Source: Mesodorylaimus sp. YZB2_4
Taxonomy: Eukaryota > Nematoda > Enoplea > Dorylaimida > Dorylaimidae
DNA length: 64,000 nt
Assembly (NCBI GenBank): GCA_030248295.1
Contig: JASANH010001360.1
Coordinates: 1 to 64,000 of the forward strand
Direction: 5' to 3'
The translations under genes and the position numbers were made by a program. Below, one piece after another: positions 1 to 11,369 of the stretch. Position 1 is the first letter of the stretch; every line of letters starts with the position of its first letter. The notes beneath the pieces are model-generated. The model was given only the letters and a program-made list of their open reading frames with translations. It ran no database searches and was not told the origin of the DNA.

Positions 1-484
1 GCAGGATTCGTGCGATGGATGGGAAAATTATAAGAACTCCCATCCATGCCAACCTGCTGGACTGGCATCGCAAACAAGGCTAAGAGGTGCAGCCGTATCG
101 AGCAACACGATCTTGGCTTTAAAGGTGGGACAGTCTCGAAGGCAGTTTTGCTCATATTTGTTAATGCTAAAAGGAACGGGAAATTTCACCTGAATCAGGC
201 CATCAATTGCCCTTAACTTACAAGCACAACTGGACAAAAGGGCTGTCATATCCAGGCTCATCGGGTGGTCCCAGATAGTTGCGGGTGCACTTTTCAATGC
301 ATCTTCCTGGATCATCTAATTTTTGTTCGCAGACCGACCTGAAAGATAGGAGCTAACTGGGGTAGCGATCTGCGTGCATCATTGTATCATCAGTTCCGTA
401 CCTTTTGGTTCTACTCCTCAGAGCATTGCCCTCTATTCCAGTCAAAGCTAGAATGAGGAAAACAGACTCCAATGGTGCCTTCAT
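1..484 (-). CDS. Secreted Cys-rich CxxxC-module protein A (3' end off window)
   Basis: I do not recognise the family. Three exons join in phase: 484-402 (83 nt), 338-222 (117 nt) and 166-54 (113 nt), with a donor at 53, so the gene continues beyond the window edge. The first exon encodes a signal peptide (MKAPLESVFLILALTG) ending in the dibasic site RTKR exactly at the exon 1/2 junction. The mature part carries CIEKC preceded by DDPGR, then an LCF...YEQNC...CLRDCP block and an LVCDAS segment. Intron phases (2, 2, 1) and two exon lengths match the paralogue at 3280-3724. A secreted, possibly furin-processed Cys-rich protein is inferred from this. The ATG at 484-482 was chosen because it opens directly onto the hydrophobic core. 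Confidence 0.6.
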
Positions 485-1148
485 ATTGGCCGTGCTCTCT
501 GTCATAAAATTTACTGTCACGTCGCACTCATTGGTATATATCAGAAGAGTGAATAATGGCACTGGAAACCGGATGTAATTTGCATCATTGAGTGAAAATA
601 GTCAAAATTTAGGCGAACAGTACAAGGCTTGCCCCACACTAACTGTTCCCAGTGCACTACGCTGAACAGTAGGCGATTATGACCTGTACAAAAGCGATTA
701 AATTCACTTATTTTTATGACGGCAAAAAATCGACTTATGTTTCTGTTGTCCTCAAGTTCAGGAGAGCGTGTTTAGAAGCTCATCAGGGATTTTGACGCAG
801 CGATGCGCAAAGCAGCGTGACAGGCAACAAAAACAATGCCGATGTGAAATTCACTTGGCAGTGCAACGTGAGGTACAGTGCAAACAAGAAAACAAATTAT
901 GTACTGTACATGATATTTCGCTGTTTTCGCAAATTATGCATCATATCATGCTATTCTGGCACAAGGTACACGAGTACATGCTTCCCGATGATTTCTAGGT
1001 TTTGCATGATGGAGCGAGCACTAGCTCTCGTCCTTTCTTCACCAGAAACACGTACGCACGACCACTTGCCACACTGAAGCAATTAAACACATCGAGCTGA
1101 ACACGGTATGGCGCATCACATCACTGAGGTCACTGATCACCTCGATCT
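485..1148. other. Intergenic, nothing identified
   Basis: This is the upstream region of the Cys-rich gene A and the downstream region of the MSP-domain gene. Short open stretches here have no recognisable protein similarity, and I see no repeat or RNA gene. Confidence 0.5.
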
Positions 1149-1598
1149 TCACTCGCCACCGCCACCGCATTCGGCTGGAGCTTCTTCGGCCGGGGCTGCT
1201 TCGCCTGCTGGAGCTTCGGCGGCCGCTGCCTCGCCTGGCTTGATTTCGACTTGGAGACGGACGGTCTTGGCGTTGGTGATGTTGGCCCAGGCCCCTTTCA
1301 TTCCAGCTGCGTCGGCGGGCAGGTCGGCCGGAGCGTCGGCGTACTGGATGCCCACAGCGTAGGTTTGACTGGGATCGGCTTCGGCCGTCAGTTTCGAGTG
1401 CATGTTGACCGTCTGGCCGGGATCGATGGTGATGAACGGTTTGGCCACGAGGAGGACCGCCGGATTGCTCACTTTGATCTTGATGGCCAACTTGGTGGCG
1501 CCGCTGTTGGTCAACTTATTCGTCGCTTTCATCGCCGTTCCCGCAGCACCCGCGTAGACGACCGTGGGCGGGTCCACTTTCAGCACGTCGTCGCCCAT
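1149..1598 (-). CDS. MSP-domain protein, intronless
   Basis: A single-exon gene of 149 codons starting at ATG 1598-1596. The first ~110 residues fold as a Major Sperm Protein domain by pattern: DVLKVDPPTVVY near the N-terminus, a central TNKLTNSGATKLAIKIK strand pair, and ITIDPGQTVNM followed by the final strand RLQVEIKPG. The length of the domain matches the small MSP-domain proteins of nematodes (~107 residues). The last ~35 residues form a low-complexity Ala/Glu/Pro tail ending CGGGGE. MSP-domain proteins assemble into cytoskeletal filaments in nematode sperm or bind FFAT-type partners at membranes; which applies here is not visible. An upstream in-frame extension exists, but the GDD start sits directly before the domain and is preferred. 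Confidence 0.8.
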   Translation of the reverse strand: MGDDVLKVDPPTVVYAGAAGTAMKATNKLTNSGATKLAIKIKVSNPAVLLVAKPFITIDPGQTVNMHSKLTAEADPSQTYAVGIQYADAPADLPADAAGMKGAWANITNAKTVRLQVEIKPGEAAAAEAPAGEAAPAEEAPAECGGGGE

Positions 1599-2614
1599 CT
1601 CGCTCGCACGTCGATTCGATAAAAGCGCACAACCGCTCTTCGCAACGCTGGGGTTCACAAAGACCACAATTCAATTCCTGCACCTACTGTATATTGCAAC
1701 TGCGGGAGTCATGCAGTGTGATGTACATCATTATTAGGGTGCTTTACACTTTATAACATCGGGACCTTCCTTCAGTCAAAGTCGATTTGATTGCTGTTGA
1801 TGGTGTGAACCGATGATTCTTCCTTTGTGAACACGGTTTCGATGCGAGTGGTGACAAATGGTGTGCAATACTGACGACACTCCCACCCAACGGGAAGGAA
1901 CCTTGTTGGGTATTCTCCCTATCCCATTGGCAGACGGAAAGTCTCCCACAAACAGCTATACAAACATGAAAAGTAGAAAATTATGTCGTTTTCTCGCCAT
2001 CGGTGGGGCTAAAGAGAAACAGACCCAATATACAGTAGTCAGATTACTATATATAAATTTTTTTTTATGCAGATCTCTAGCTGTTGCACGACAATATCGT
2101 AGGTTTGCACATCTGACAGCCTTGTACTGTATAATCGAGGCTACGAGTGCACATACAGTAGATGCAGAAAAGAGATTTCATGTTCTCCTTTCGGAAATGC
2201 CCTCACACAAAACGGGTCGATTTCAGAACGAAGTAGGATGGCCAGTCTCAAATGTACTCCTATCAAGTTTTGGATATCCCTCAATGTTTACGATTCTAAG
2301 AGATAAACCTGACAAAAAGTTCGAGCTTTGACGAGACTACAGACATCTACGACCATATGATCTCTGTATCACGAGCAATAATGGACACTAAATCAGCAAT
2401 TTCTGACATTGCTCAGGAACTCGACCTATTACTTTAATCTCCATATAAATCTTAGCCATCGATATCAGTGACAAGGAGTGTTCCACGAAGTACTTTTCGG
2501 CAATGCGTCGGCCACACTGTGCGGTGACATTCGATCTTTGACAGTCGTGCAGACAACTTGCTTCTCTAAAATATCTGCCCTAAAATACCATTTTAGCAAA
2601 CAGAAGTGGCAGAC
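1599..2614. other. Intergenic, no supported gene
   Basis: One open stretch of 157 codons (1858-2331, plus strand) lies here, but it lacks recognisable domains, biased composition or splice context. I see no other feature. Confidence 0.4.
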
Positions 2615-2649
2615 TTACAGACACATTACTGATAAATTCCTTGTCACGG

Positions 2650-2960
2650 AGTCTGATTCCGACTCTGACGAGACAACAACGAAGCCTTTTGAAGTTTTGT
2701 CATCGTCGTTCCAAAAATTGGATCCAACTTGGGGGATGATGTTGTCGTAGCCTTCAAACGAGTCGCATTCTTCTTGACATTGCTGGTACAGCGCGACTGG
2801 TATGTTCTCCATGCAATCCGCTCGTTTGGTTTGGTCTGCAGTATAATGTGTGCACGGATTGCCACAGCAGTCGAAATCCTTGACCTGGGAGAGGAAGTCC
2901 AATCTACAGGAACTACCCGACCCCGGAAGAAACGTGCTAACGATTGTTTTCTCCAAAGCC
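2650..2960 (-). CDS. Possible distal exon(s) of Cys-rich protein B
   Basis: One minus-strand frame holds a Cys-dense run including FDCCGNPCTHY, RADCMENIP and YQQCQEECDSFEG, followed by an acidic Ser/Glu/Asp stretch. The CxxxC spacing (CQEEC) resembles the CIKNC, CLKTC, CIEKC and CLRDC modules of the neighbouring paralogues, and the strand agrees. However, the phase-1 donor of the last well-defined exon (3280) does not connect to this frame through any acceptor I can find directly, so an intervening exon or a separate gene is required. Start and end are approximate. Confidence 0.3.
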
Positions 2961-3279
2961 ACAACACAATGACGAGTAGACTCATAATTCAGGAGCCACA
3001 TCACGAGCCGGCCACGATATTTTGGTCAGATTTTAGATTCTGACCAAAAACTATTCAACAGTCAATCTTTGCCATAAAAGCCCATTATTCGGCCCCCGAC
3101 ATAACTCTTGGTCTTACTGTGTGCCACCCAGACTAGAGAGGGGTGGAGCCGTTCCCAACACCGGGACCTGCGTGATGCAGATGAGACAGCCACCTACTGT
3201 TTATCACTTAGTGCATGACAGTTTTAAGCTGTATCTTTTTTTATGGTTCATCGACCTCATTCTCGCTCTCATCCCTTAC

Positions 3280-3724
3280 CAGAGCAGGAAGCATTGCAGA
3301 AATAATCAGTTGACAACGCATTTACGATAAGCAGATTTCTAGCAGTTGATTCAGGACACGTCTTGAGACACGAGTAATAAGCCTCATGATGCCTGAAAGC
3401 AAAAAAGTCCACTGTTGCAAGCTCAAAGCCAGCAGTTATATTCCTCAGACAACATCCACTCGTTATACCGGCACAACTTAGGTGTGTTTGGATCGTCTGC
3501 ATCTGCACCATCCATCTCGTTGACCACGGGAGATATCGAACAGTTTTTTATACATCCATCCGGGTCGGGATATTCCTGTCGTAGTGACTCCCTGAAACTA
3601 GATGGCTTGTAGAGTGACTTGTTCATTTTATCTGCTTTTACCTTTTGACCAATCGAATGGCATGTGATGCAACAATACTTGAAAATGCAAACAGCAAAAA
3701 ATCTTTGCGACAGGGGAAGGACAT
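3280..3724 (-). CDS. Secreted Cys-rich CxxxC-module protein B
   Basis: A paralogue of the gene at 1-484; family not recognised. Exons are 3724-3642 (83 nt), 3591-3469 (123 nt) and 3392-3280 (113 nt), with phases 2, 2 and 1. The first exon encodes a signal peptide (FLLFAFSSIVASHA) and ends in RLVKR at the junction, the same place as RTKR in gene A. Exon 2 has PDPDGCIKNC and ends PKLC. Exon 3 has HHEAYYSCLKTCP and FCNASCSG, matching INKYEQNCLRDCP and VCDASPAG of gene A. The donor after exon 3 (GTAAGG) shows more exons follow; a candidate lies at 2650-2960. The predicted product is secreted and disulphide-rich. Its function is unknown. Confidence 0.6.
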
Positions 3725-3787
3725 CTTGAGGCGAAGTTACGACTGCAGCTTGTCGCGCGTAACTACTGTTGCAGGTACGTGCTATAT

Positions 3788-6114
<2,327 letters not shown>

Positions 6115-6865
6115 TTTTGTACCACCAGCCATTTCCGATTCCTTAGTACACTTCGCCTACAAGCGCAGTCTTCAGTTATGGCGAGGTCGACTGCCCGAAT
6201 GGACACACATTCGATCTATCCGAGACGAGAGAGAAAAACAAGGAGACAGGAACACTGTTGGGCGTTTCAGGCTTCGGTTGCCATGGAAGCTATCGTCGAT
6301 CCAAGGATGTAGTCAAGAAACGATTCGGGCGCCTTTTTCATGTTTTCTCTTGCAATATCAACACGATGAGAACGCTATGGCAACGAGGAGGACGCATATT
6401 CGATGAATGGTGATAAGGTTCAGTGAGCGAGCTAGGGGTATCGGGGAGGGAGCGTTCGTAGGCTATGCGTACTTGGGCAATTAGTTACATGGCTGCTTTC
6501 TGTGGCGGGTCCAGTCCCGGGGGTCATTCGAATAATTGCGACGTGTTTCAAGCTTGTTCCGCTGACGTTCATCAATTAAAGGCGAACGGAAGTAGCCGTA
6601 CTGGTTCCGTGGTTCTCCTAACCAGCGCAAGGCCTGTTTGACGAGAGCTATGACTACATTTTAAAAAACAGGCGCGAATGAGGTTTTGTTTTTTTGTGTT
6701 TCACTTTGTCTGAATGAGGACTCAAGACACAAATGTCAATAGAGCTACAATACATGCGCATACATCACACGAGTCTCTTCACTAATGTCAGCCAGCACAC
6801 ACCGCCTGATAGCAAAACTAATATATCCCTTAATTTTCTGCCTATCGATTTCAAAGGAGCAAAAA
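6115..6865. other. Intergenic upstream of alpha-tubulin
   Basis: This should contain the tubulin promoter, but I see no clear core element. No kinase-like exon that would continue the PKG-type gene at 6866-7366 was found here on the minus strand. Confidence 0.4.
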
Positions 6866-7366
6866 TCACGATTGCCCCGATCCAGTTGGAGCATTATCTG
6901 CCGATTCGCAAGACGAGGATGAAGTGAGCACACTTGGTGGCTCGGATGATAGGGTTTTGACCAATCCCATACGCGTCCTCAGAGATGATGAATTTGGTTG
7001 GGGCAACCGAAATCTGGGCATGGGATTTCCAATGATGGGTGGAGCACACAAAGTTGCACCACTGCTGCTGCTGCTTACAGATTCTGACCGGTCGGGACGG
7101 CGACGAGCGAATGTAACGTGGTTGGTATTACGCGCTTGTAACGCCCGACTAGTACCAATACTTGGAACTGATAAGAGAGGAGCGTGAGTGCCAGTGCCAG
7201 CTCCACTCATCATTGCTCGGAGTTTCCTGACTTCCCCTTTCAGCCTCTCAACTGCCAATTCTTTCTCGGCCAGCTCGTCCTCTAACTCGCAAATAAACTC
7301 GTCTCTTTGTCTTATTTCTTCCAGTTTCTCTTGTAGTGCCAGCTGAAATTCTCGAAGGGTGGCCAT
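6866..7366 (-). CDS. N-terminal exon resembling cGMP-dependent protein kinase I
   Basis: The first ~55 residues (MATLREFQLALQEKLEE..., RQRD, then heptads through RLKGEVRKL) closely resemble the leucine-zipper dimerisation helix of PKG I-beta. A Ser/Arg-rich linker follows, and near its end GLVKTLSSEP resembles the PKG autoinhibitory motif GISAEP. The open frame then runs to a stop at 6866 without cNMP-binding or kinase domains. These domains are absent from the rest of the minus strand down to position 1. Either the frame leaves at an unrecognised donor and continues left of the window across a nested alpha-tubulin gene, or this is an orphan or truncated copy. The ATG at 7366 directly follows a CATAG acceptor-like site, so an upstream non-coding exon is possible. 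Confidence 0.55.
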   Translation of the reverse strand: MATLREFQLALQEKLEEIRQRDEFICELEDELAEKELAVERLKGEVRKLRAMMSGAGTGTHAPLLSVPSIGTSRALQARNTNHVTFARRRPDRSESVSSSSSGATLCAPPIIGNPMPRFRLPQPNSSSLRTRMGLVKTLSSEPPSVLTSSSSCESADNAPTGSGQS

Positions 7367-9049
7367 CTATGAATATGGATAAATAGACACCAGCGACTTC
7401 TGTCCAACCACTCGCAAAATGGGCGCAAGGAAAGACGGGAGCGTGACGAGCAAACTCTGCAGCGCCGAAAGAAAAGGGCCTTTGATAGATCGCAGAGCTT
7501 GATGGGAGGACAGTAAAAGACGACTTTGCTCTAGCTTGTGCTAGTCGCAGTCGTTAATTCGTCTAATCAATGCCCATTCGACCTTCGTACAAACGAAATG
7601 TTCGTCCGACTTAGACCCGAAGGCGGAAAGACAGCCAAGTTCCGAGCTAATGATAAAACCATCTCGCTGATTTTCAAGGCCCTGCTCACTTGCTTGACGT
7701 CTCGACAGCATTAGCGAGAAGCGTCGATTTTTCTATTGACATGGACATTGCGCGTGGGTATGTGCCTATAATCCGATTAAATTGAGGGGTGGCCTGCGCA
7801 TATCGCCAAGGGCATGACGTTGCTTCCTCTTTTTTCCCATCCTAACATATCCATGCACTGCTTTGTCCCCCGTCCTAGCCTGCACACGAAATGAAACTAT
7901 GGGATGCGTATTGAACCGAACTAATTCGAATCTTTACAGCAGAATCTTGTTCGTACCATTCAGTCAATATAAGTCTCAGCCGGAAATTAGTTCGTGAGAA
8001 CCGGATTGTTAGCTTTTATGGTTCCTAAAGAATGAGTGCCGAATCACGACGAGACGCAGAAGCCAGTTTAGAATAGTTCACACTTGGGATCTATCCTCAA
8101 GCGGAAGCGACATTATGTGCAAGTCGTCGATGCGAAAATAGTCAAAGTAGCTTAATCAGGAGCTGTAATGGAATGATCAAGGATGTCACCACTCGGAATA
8201 GGACCCTCCCTAGAACTGGCATCCTGCACGTATTGAGATTGCCTATCGCTTCTGGTTGTTCCGACACGCTTGTGCTGATCCCAAAATTGCAGCGCGCTGA
8301 AGTGGCGGGTCAGTCGAAGAGATGCTAGTAGCACTCGCAATAGGAGGCCTTTCGTGTGACGGTAGTCAGCTGCCGTCCATCCCACGATTGACGTGAGACA
8401 TACCTGTCGTGAGACATACCTGTCTCACGTCAATCCATGTTTTTCTTTGTTATTCAACCACGATCGTATGATTTTATTGATAGATTATTGTTTTGGTTTA
8501 GGTTCCTGGTGTGCAGTTCTTACTCCAGCCCTCAGGATAAGTACAGTATGTGCCATACCATTAGTTAGCCTCGTTGGTGCGGAGAAATCAACTAATGCAG
8601 CCAATACTATAATGCTTTGTAATTGCTAGCGGAGTACAGCAGGTCTTGTTATTTGCAAAAGTATGGTTTCCCGTTAAAAACACGTACTGCATAGGTGCAG
8701 AATTATTGGTGCGTGGTGTTTCTATCAACGGAGAACGGATATGGCAGAGAGGGATAAAGGATGGAGTTAAAAGTTCAAGCCTGCATGGCAAAAAATTTTT
8801 TGAACATTTCTGACCAATAAAGCTGGACGAGAGCTTTCAGAAGGCGACAACACATTAGCCGCTCTGTGCGCATAAATTTAGATGCCTATTTTCTTGAGCT
8901 TTTTATCTCTCCATTGCTGCCTTTCCTTCACGCAAACAGGACGTGCAAATGTCAAGGCTTTACTTTTTGAACTTTATGTCAGCAACTATACTGATGGGCC
9001 ACATTGTAAATCATTTCTTTTTGAATTTTCGATAATGAATAAACAGGGT
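7367..9049. other. Intergenic; contains one hairpin/tandem repeat
   Basis: No gene could be supported. The only clear structure is the tandem and inverted repeat at 8387-8434. Confidence 0.5.
8387..8434. repeat. Perfect 14-bp inverted repeat with internal 16-bp tandem repeat
   Basis: attgacgtgagaca (8387-8400) is the exact reverse complement of 8421-8434, with a 20-nt spacer. Overlapping it, gtgagacatacctgtc occurs twice in perfect tandem (8393-8408 and 8409-8424). Confidence 0.85.
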
Positions 9050-10207
9050 CTAAGATTGAGGTGGTCGAGGCGGAGGTGGAGGAGGTGGAAATTTGGACAT
9101 ACGTTCATAGAACTTGTCAAATCCTTCCTCGCAAGGGCTTGGAGGTGGCTTGCTGCAGTCACGCGTTTCTCCTCCTGGTGGTCCTGGAACCGGTGGCTTA
9201 TTGACGTCGGCGCAAGATGGTTCTTGCTTAAAGATCTCGTCCGCCTTGGCGCGGGTTTGCTCGTGGCACTCGCAGGCGGCTTGGCCCTTCTTCTTCATGA
9301 TTTCCTCGCATTTACCCAATCTGACGAATGTAACCTGAGAGAGGGGTTGAGACAAAAACTGAGAAGCCGCTTACTTTTGTTTGCACGCGCTCTCGGCCTT
9401 GCACAGGGCGTCATAATGGGATTTGACATCTTCTTTGCTCGGCTTATGACGCTCGTGGACTTCTTGCAGACACGTCTGTAACTGTGTAGCCTTCTCCTGG
9501 TCGTCGCCGCACGATCTCGCTAAAGATTCGACTGGCGGCGGGCCACCGCGAGGACCGCCTGGGCCTCCATGTGGTGGCCCAAAGCCGCTTGGCGGTGGAC
9601 CGCCAAAAGGAGGAGGACCAAATCCGCCAGGCCCACCTGGTGGTGGACCAGGAGGCGGTCCAAAGCCACCAGGAGCACCTGGTGGCGGGCCGCCTGGGGG
9701 AGGACCGAATCGGCCACCAGGACCGCCAGGAGGAGGAGGACCACCAAAGAAATGCGGAAAGCCATTCTTTCCGAAGTCTGGGTCTTTCTGTTTCATGCAT
9801 TCAGAAAACTGATCGAACGCCTTCTGATGCACGCTGCTAATGCACTTAAAGTCGCTGCCGCTGAAATTAAATGGAGGTGGTCCGGCCCTGCCACCAGGGC
9901 CATTCTGGCCTCGAAAGCGGTCTTCTTTATCAGGCGCCGTGCAACCGCTCCTGAAATGTAGTCATCCTCCGCCTGTCGCGTCTCAAAGTCCGCAGTGTAC
10001 TTACTTTTGGAAGCACTCATCAGCCCCCTTCTTGATGGTTTCGAAGTCTACTTTCGGTGGCGTAGGTGCCTTGGTCCGCATGCATTCGTGGAATTCACCG
10101 AACTCATTTGCGCACTCTGGTTGTTGCTGTTGTCCACCTGACTGCTGTTGACCAAAGCACAAAGTCAGTCCGCAAAGGAAGACAACGAGGAAGGAGGACA
10201 AAACCAT
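9050..10207 (-). CDS. Secreted Cys-containing Pro/Gly-rich protein
   Basis: Three exons join in phase: 10207-10005, 9950-9375 and 9320-9050, giving 349 residues. A clear signal peptide (VLSSFLVVFLCGLTLCFG) is followed by a Gln/Gly stretch. Four short helical segments each carry paired cysteines: PECANEFGEFHECM, FKCISSVHQKAFDQFSECM, ARSCGDDQEKATQLQTCL and the final one with LGKCEEI and CECHEQ. Between segments two and three lies a ~75-residue GGPPPG-type low-complexity region. The C-terminus is Pro-rich. The product is secreted; an extracellular-matrix, cuticle or egg-coat role is a guess. The family is not recognised. A TATA-like box lies 41 bp before the ATG. Confidence 0.75.
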
Positions 10208-10247
10208 GGTTTCCTTCAGACCACAGTCTCCTGTGTTCTCCTTTCCT

Positions 10248-10254
10248 TATATAC
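10248..10254 (-). promoter_or_regulatory. TATA box of the secreted Pro/Gly-rich gene
   Basis: The minus strand reads TATATAA within ggtatataagg, 41 bp upstream of the ATG at 10207. This spacing allows a very short 5' leader, typical of strongly expressed secreted-protein genes. Confidence 0.5.
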
Positions 10255-10320
10255 CCCGCAGTCATGGGTGTCGACGAAAATGACAACTAGTGTATCTGAA
10301 GAATACGAATCCGCTTTGAC

Positions 10321-10344
10321 CTGATTACACACATGTGTAATCAG
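10321..10344. repeat. 10-bp perfect hairpin upstream of the secreted gene
   Basis: ctgattacac and gtgtaatcag are perfect inverted copies separated by acat, about 115 bp upstream of the start codon at 10207. It could be a protein-binding palindrome or a chance hairpin. Confidence 0.6.
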
Positions 10345-11369
10345 GATTGTATGAGTGCAAGCGCATGAGCGCCCACGGCATAAATTCTGAATAATGCAAG
10401 CTGTCACGAAAACAGGATACCATTTACGGAAAGGTGCAATCACGAGGAATTTTTTACAATACACTTATTTTACGTCTCTCAGGTAGTATCGCTCCTGGAT
10501 TTCGTGCTCAGTTGGTGTGACAAGGTGCGATGAACTTCGGTAAGCGAGACAGTAATAGGTCTAGTTTCAGCTAGCCCAGACCTATTTTGCCAAGGACTTT
10601 TCGAACATGGCAACCAGTCCTAGCAGCTCGTAAGCCATTGTCAACTACAAATCTAAAACTAGTTGATAAATCAACTTATTCTTGCCCTCTTCAGAAAAAG
10701 ATTAAGACATGCTAAAAAGAGAGTGACTAAAATTGGGTTTCAAGTACCAAGACAGTCCATTTTTAGAGAGCAGTGAAGCATCTGATGTCATCATGCGCTT
10801 GATGTTGCTGTGTTCATCACGCTACGATCAAAGAGTCATGTACCCTAGTTTGGAAGCAAGGTGGAGTGAAAGAATTTGCAAAAGCAATAAGGTTGCCAGA
10901 ATAACTGCTCTAAATACGCACCTTGTTCGATATGGATAAAAAGCCGATCCCAAAAGAGCCACTTGCGTTCATGGAATGCGAGCACAGTGTGACTTGAAAG
11001 ATTCAAATGCATCTGAAGAATTAAGGCTGGCTTTGGAAAGTTCGGATCAACTTGCGTGTTAAGCTTATGGCAAATGAGAACCATTTAAAATATCGAAGTC
11101 AGTTTGGTGCTATTATTTCGACAGCATAGTATGTTGTAGGCCATAGGACGGAATGTAAATTGAGTACTTTGCCCTTCAGCTCAAACAAATGTGCTGGCTG
11201 TCAGTTAACAAAATATAATTTGACAGAAAGGTCTCGGCCTCCACCATAATTTTCGTAATGATCCAGTGTACACCTAGCATCAGATATCGGCGGCCGCTCC
11301 TACCTTCCACCTAGCATCCTATCAACGACTTTTGGCCAGAAAGAAGCAACTGCTGATAAGAATCTAACG
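10345..11369. other. Intergenic, nothing identified
   Basis: AT-moderate sequence between the secreted gene and the first chemoreceptor gene. No supported coding or repeat feature was seen. Confidence 0.4.

Noticed and set aside
1251-1622. Long open frame opposite the MSP-domain gene
   Set aside because: Antisense shadow of a GC-rich coding region; the minus-strand MSP domain explains it.
9371-9961. Several overlapping Arg/Trp-rich or Ser-rich frames across the Pro/Gly tract
   Set aside because: They are other-frame readings of the GGPPPG repeat of the secreted gene.
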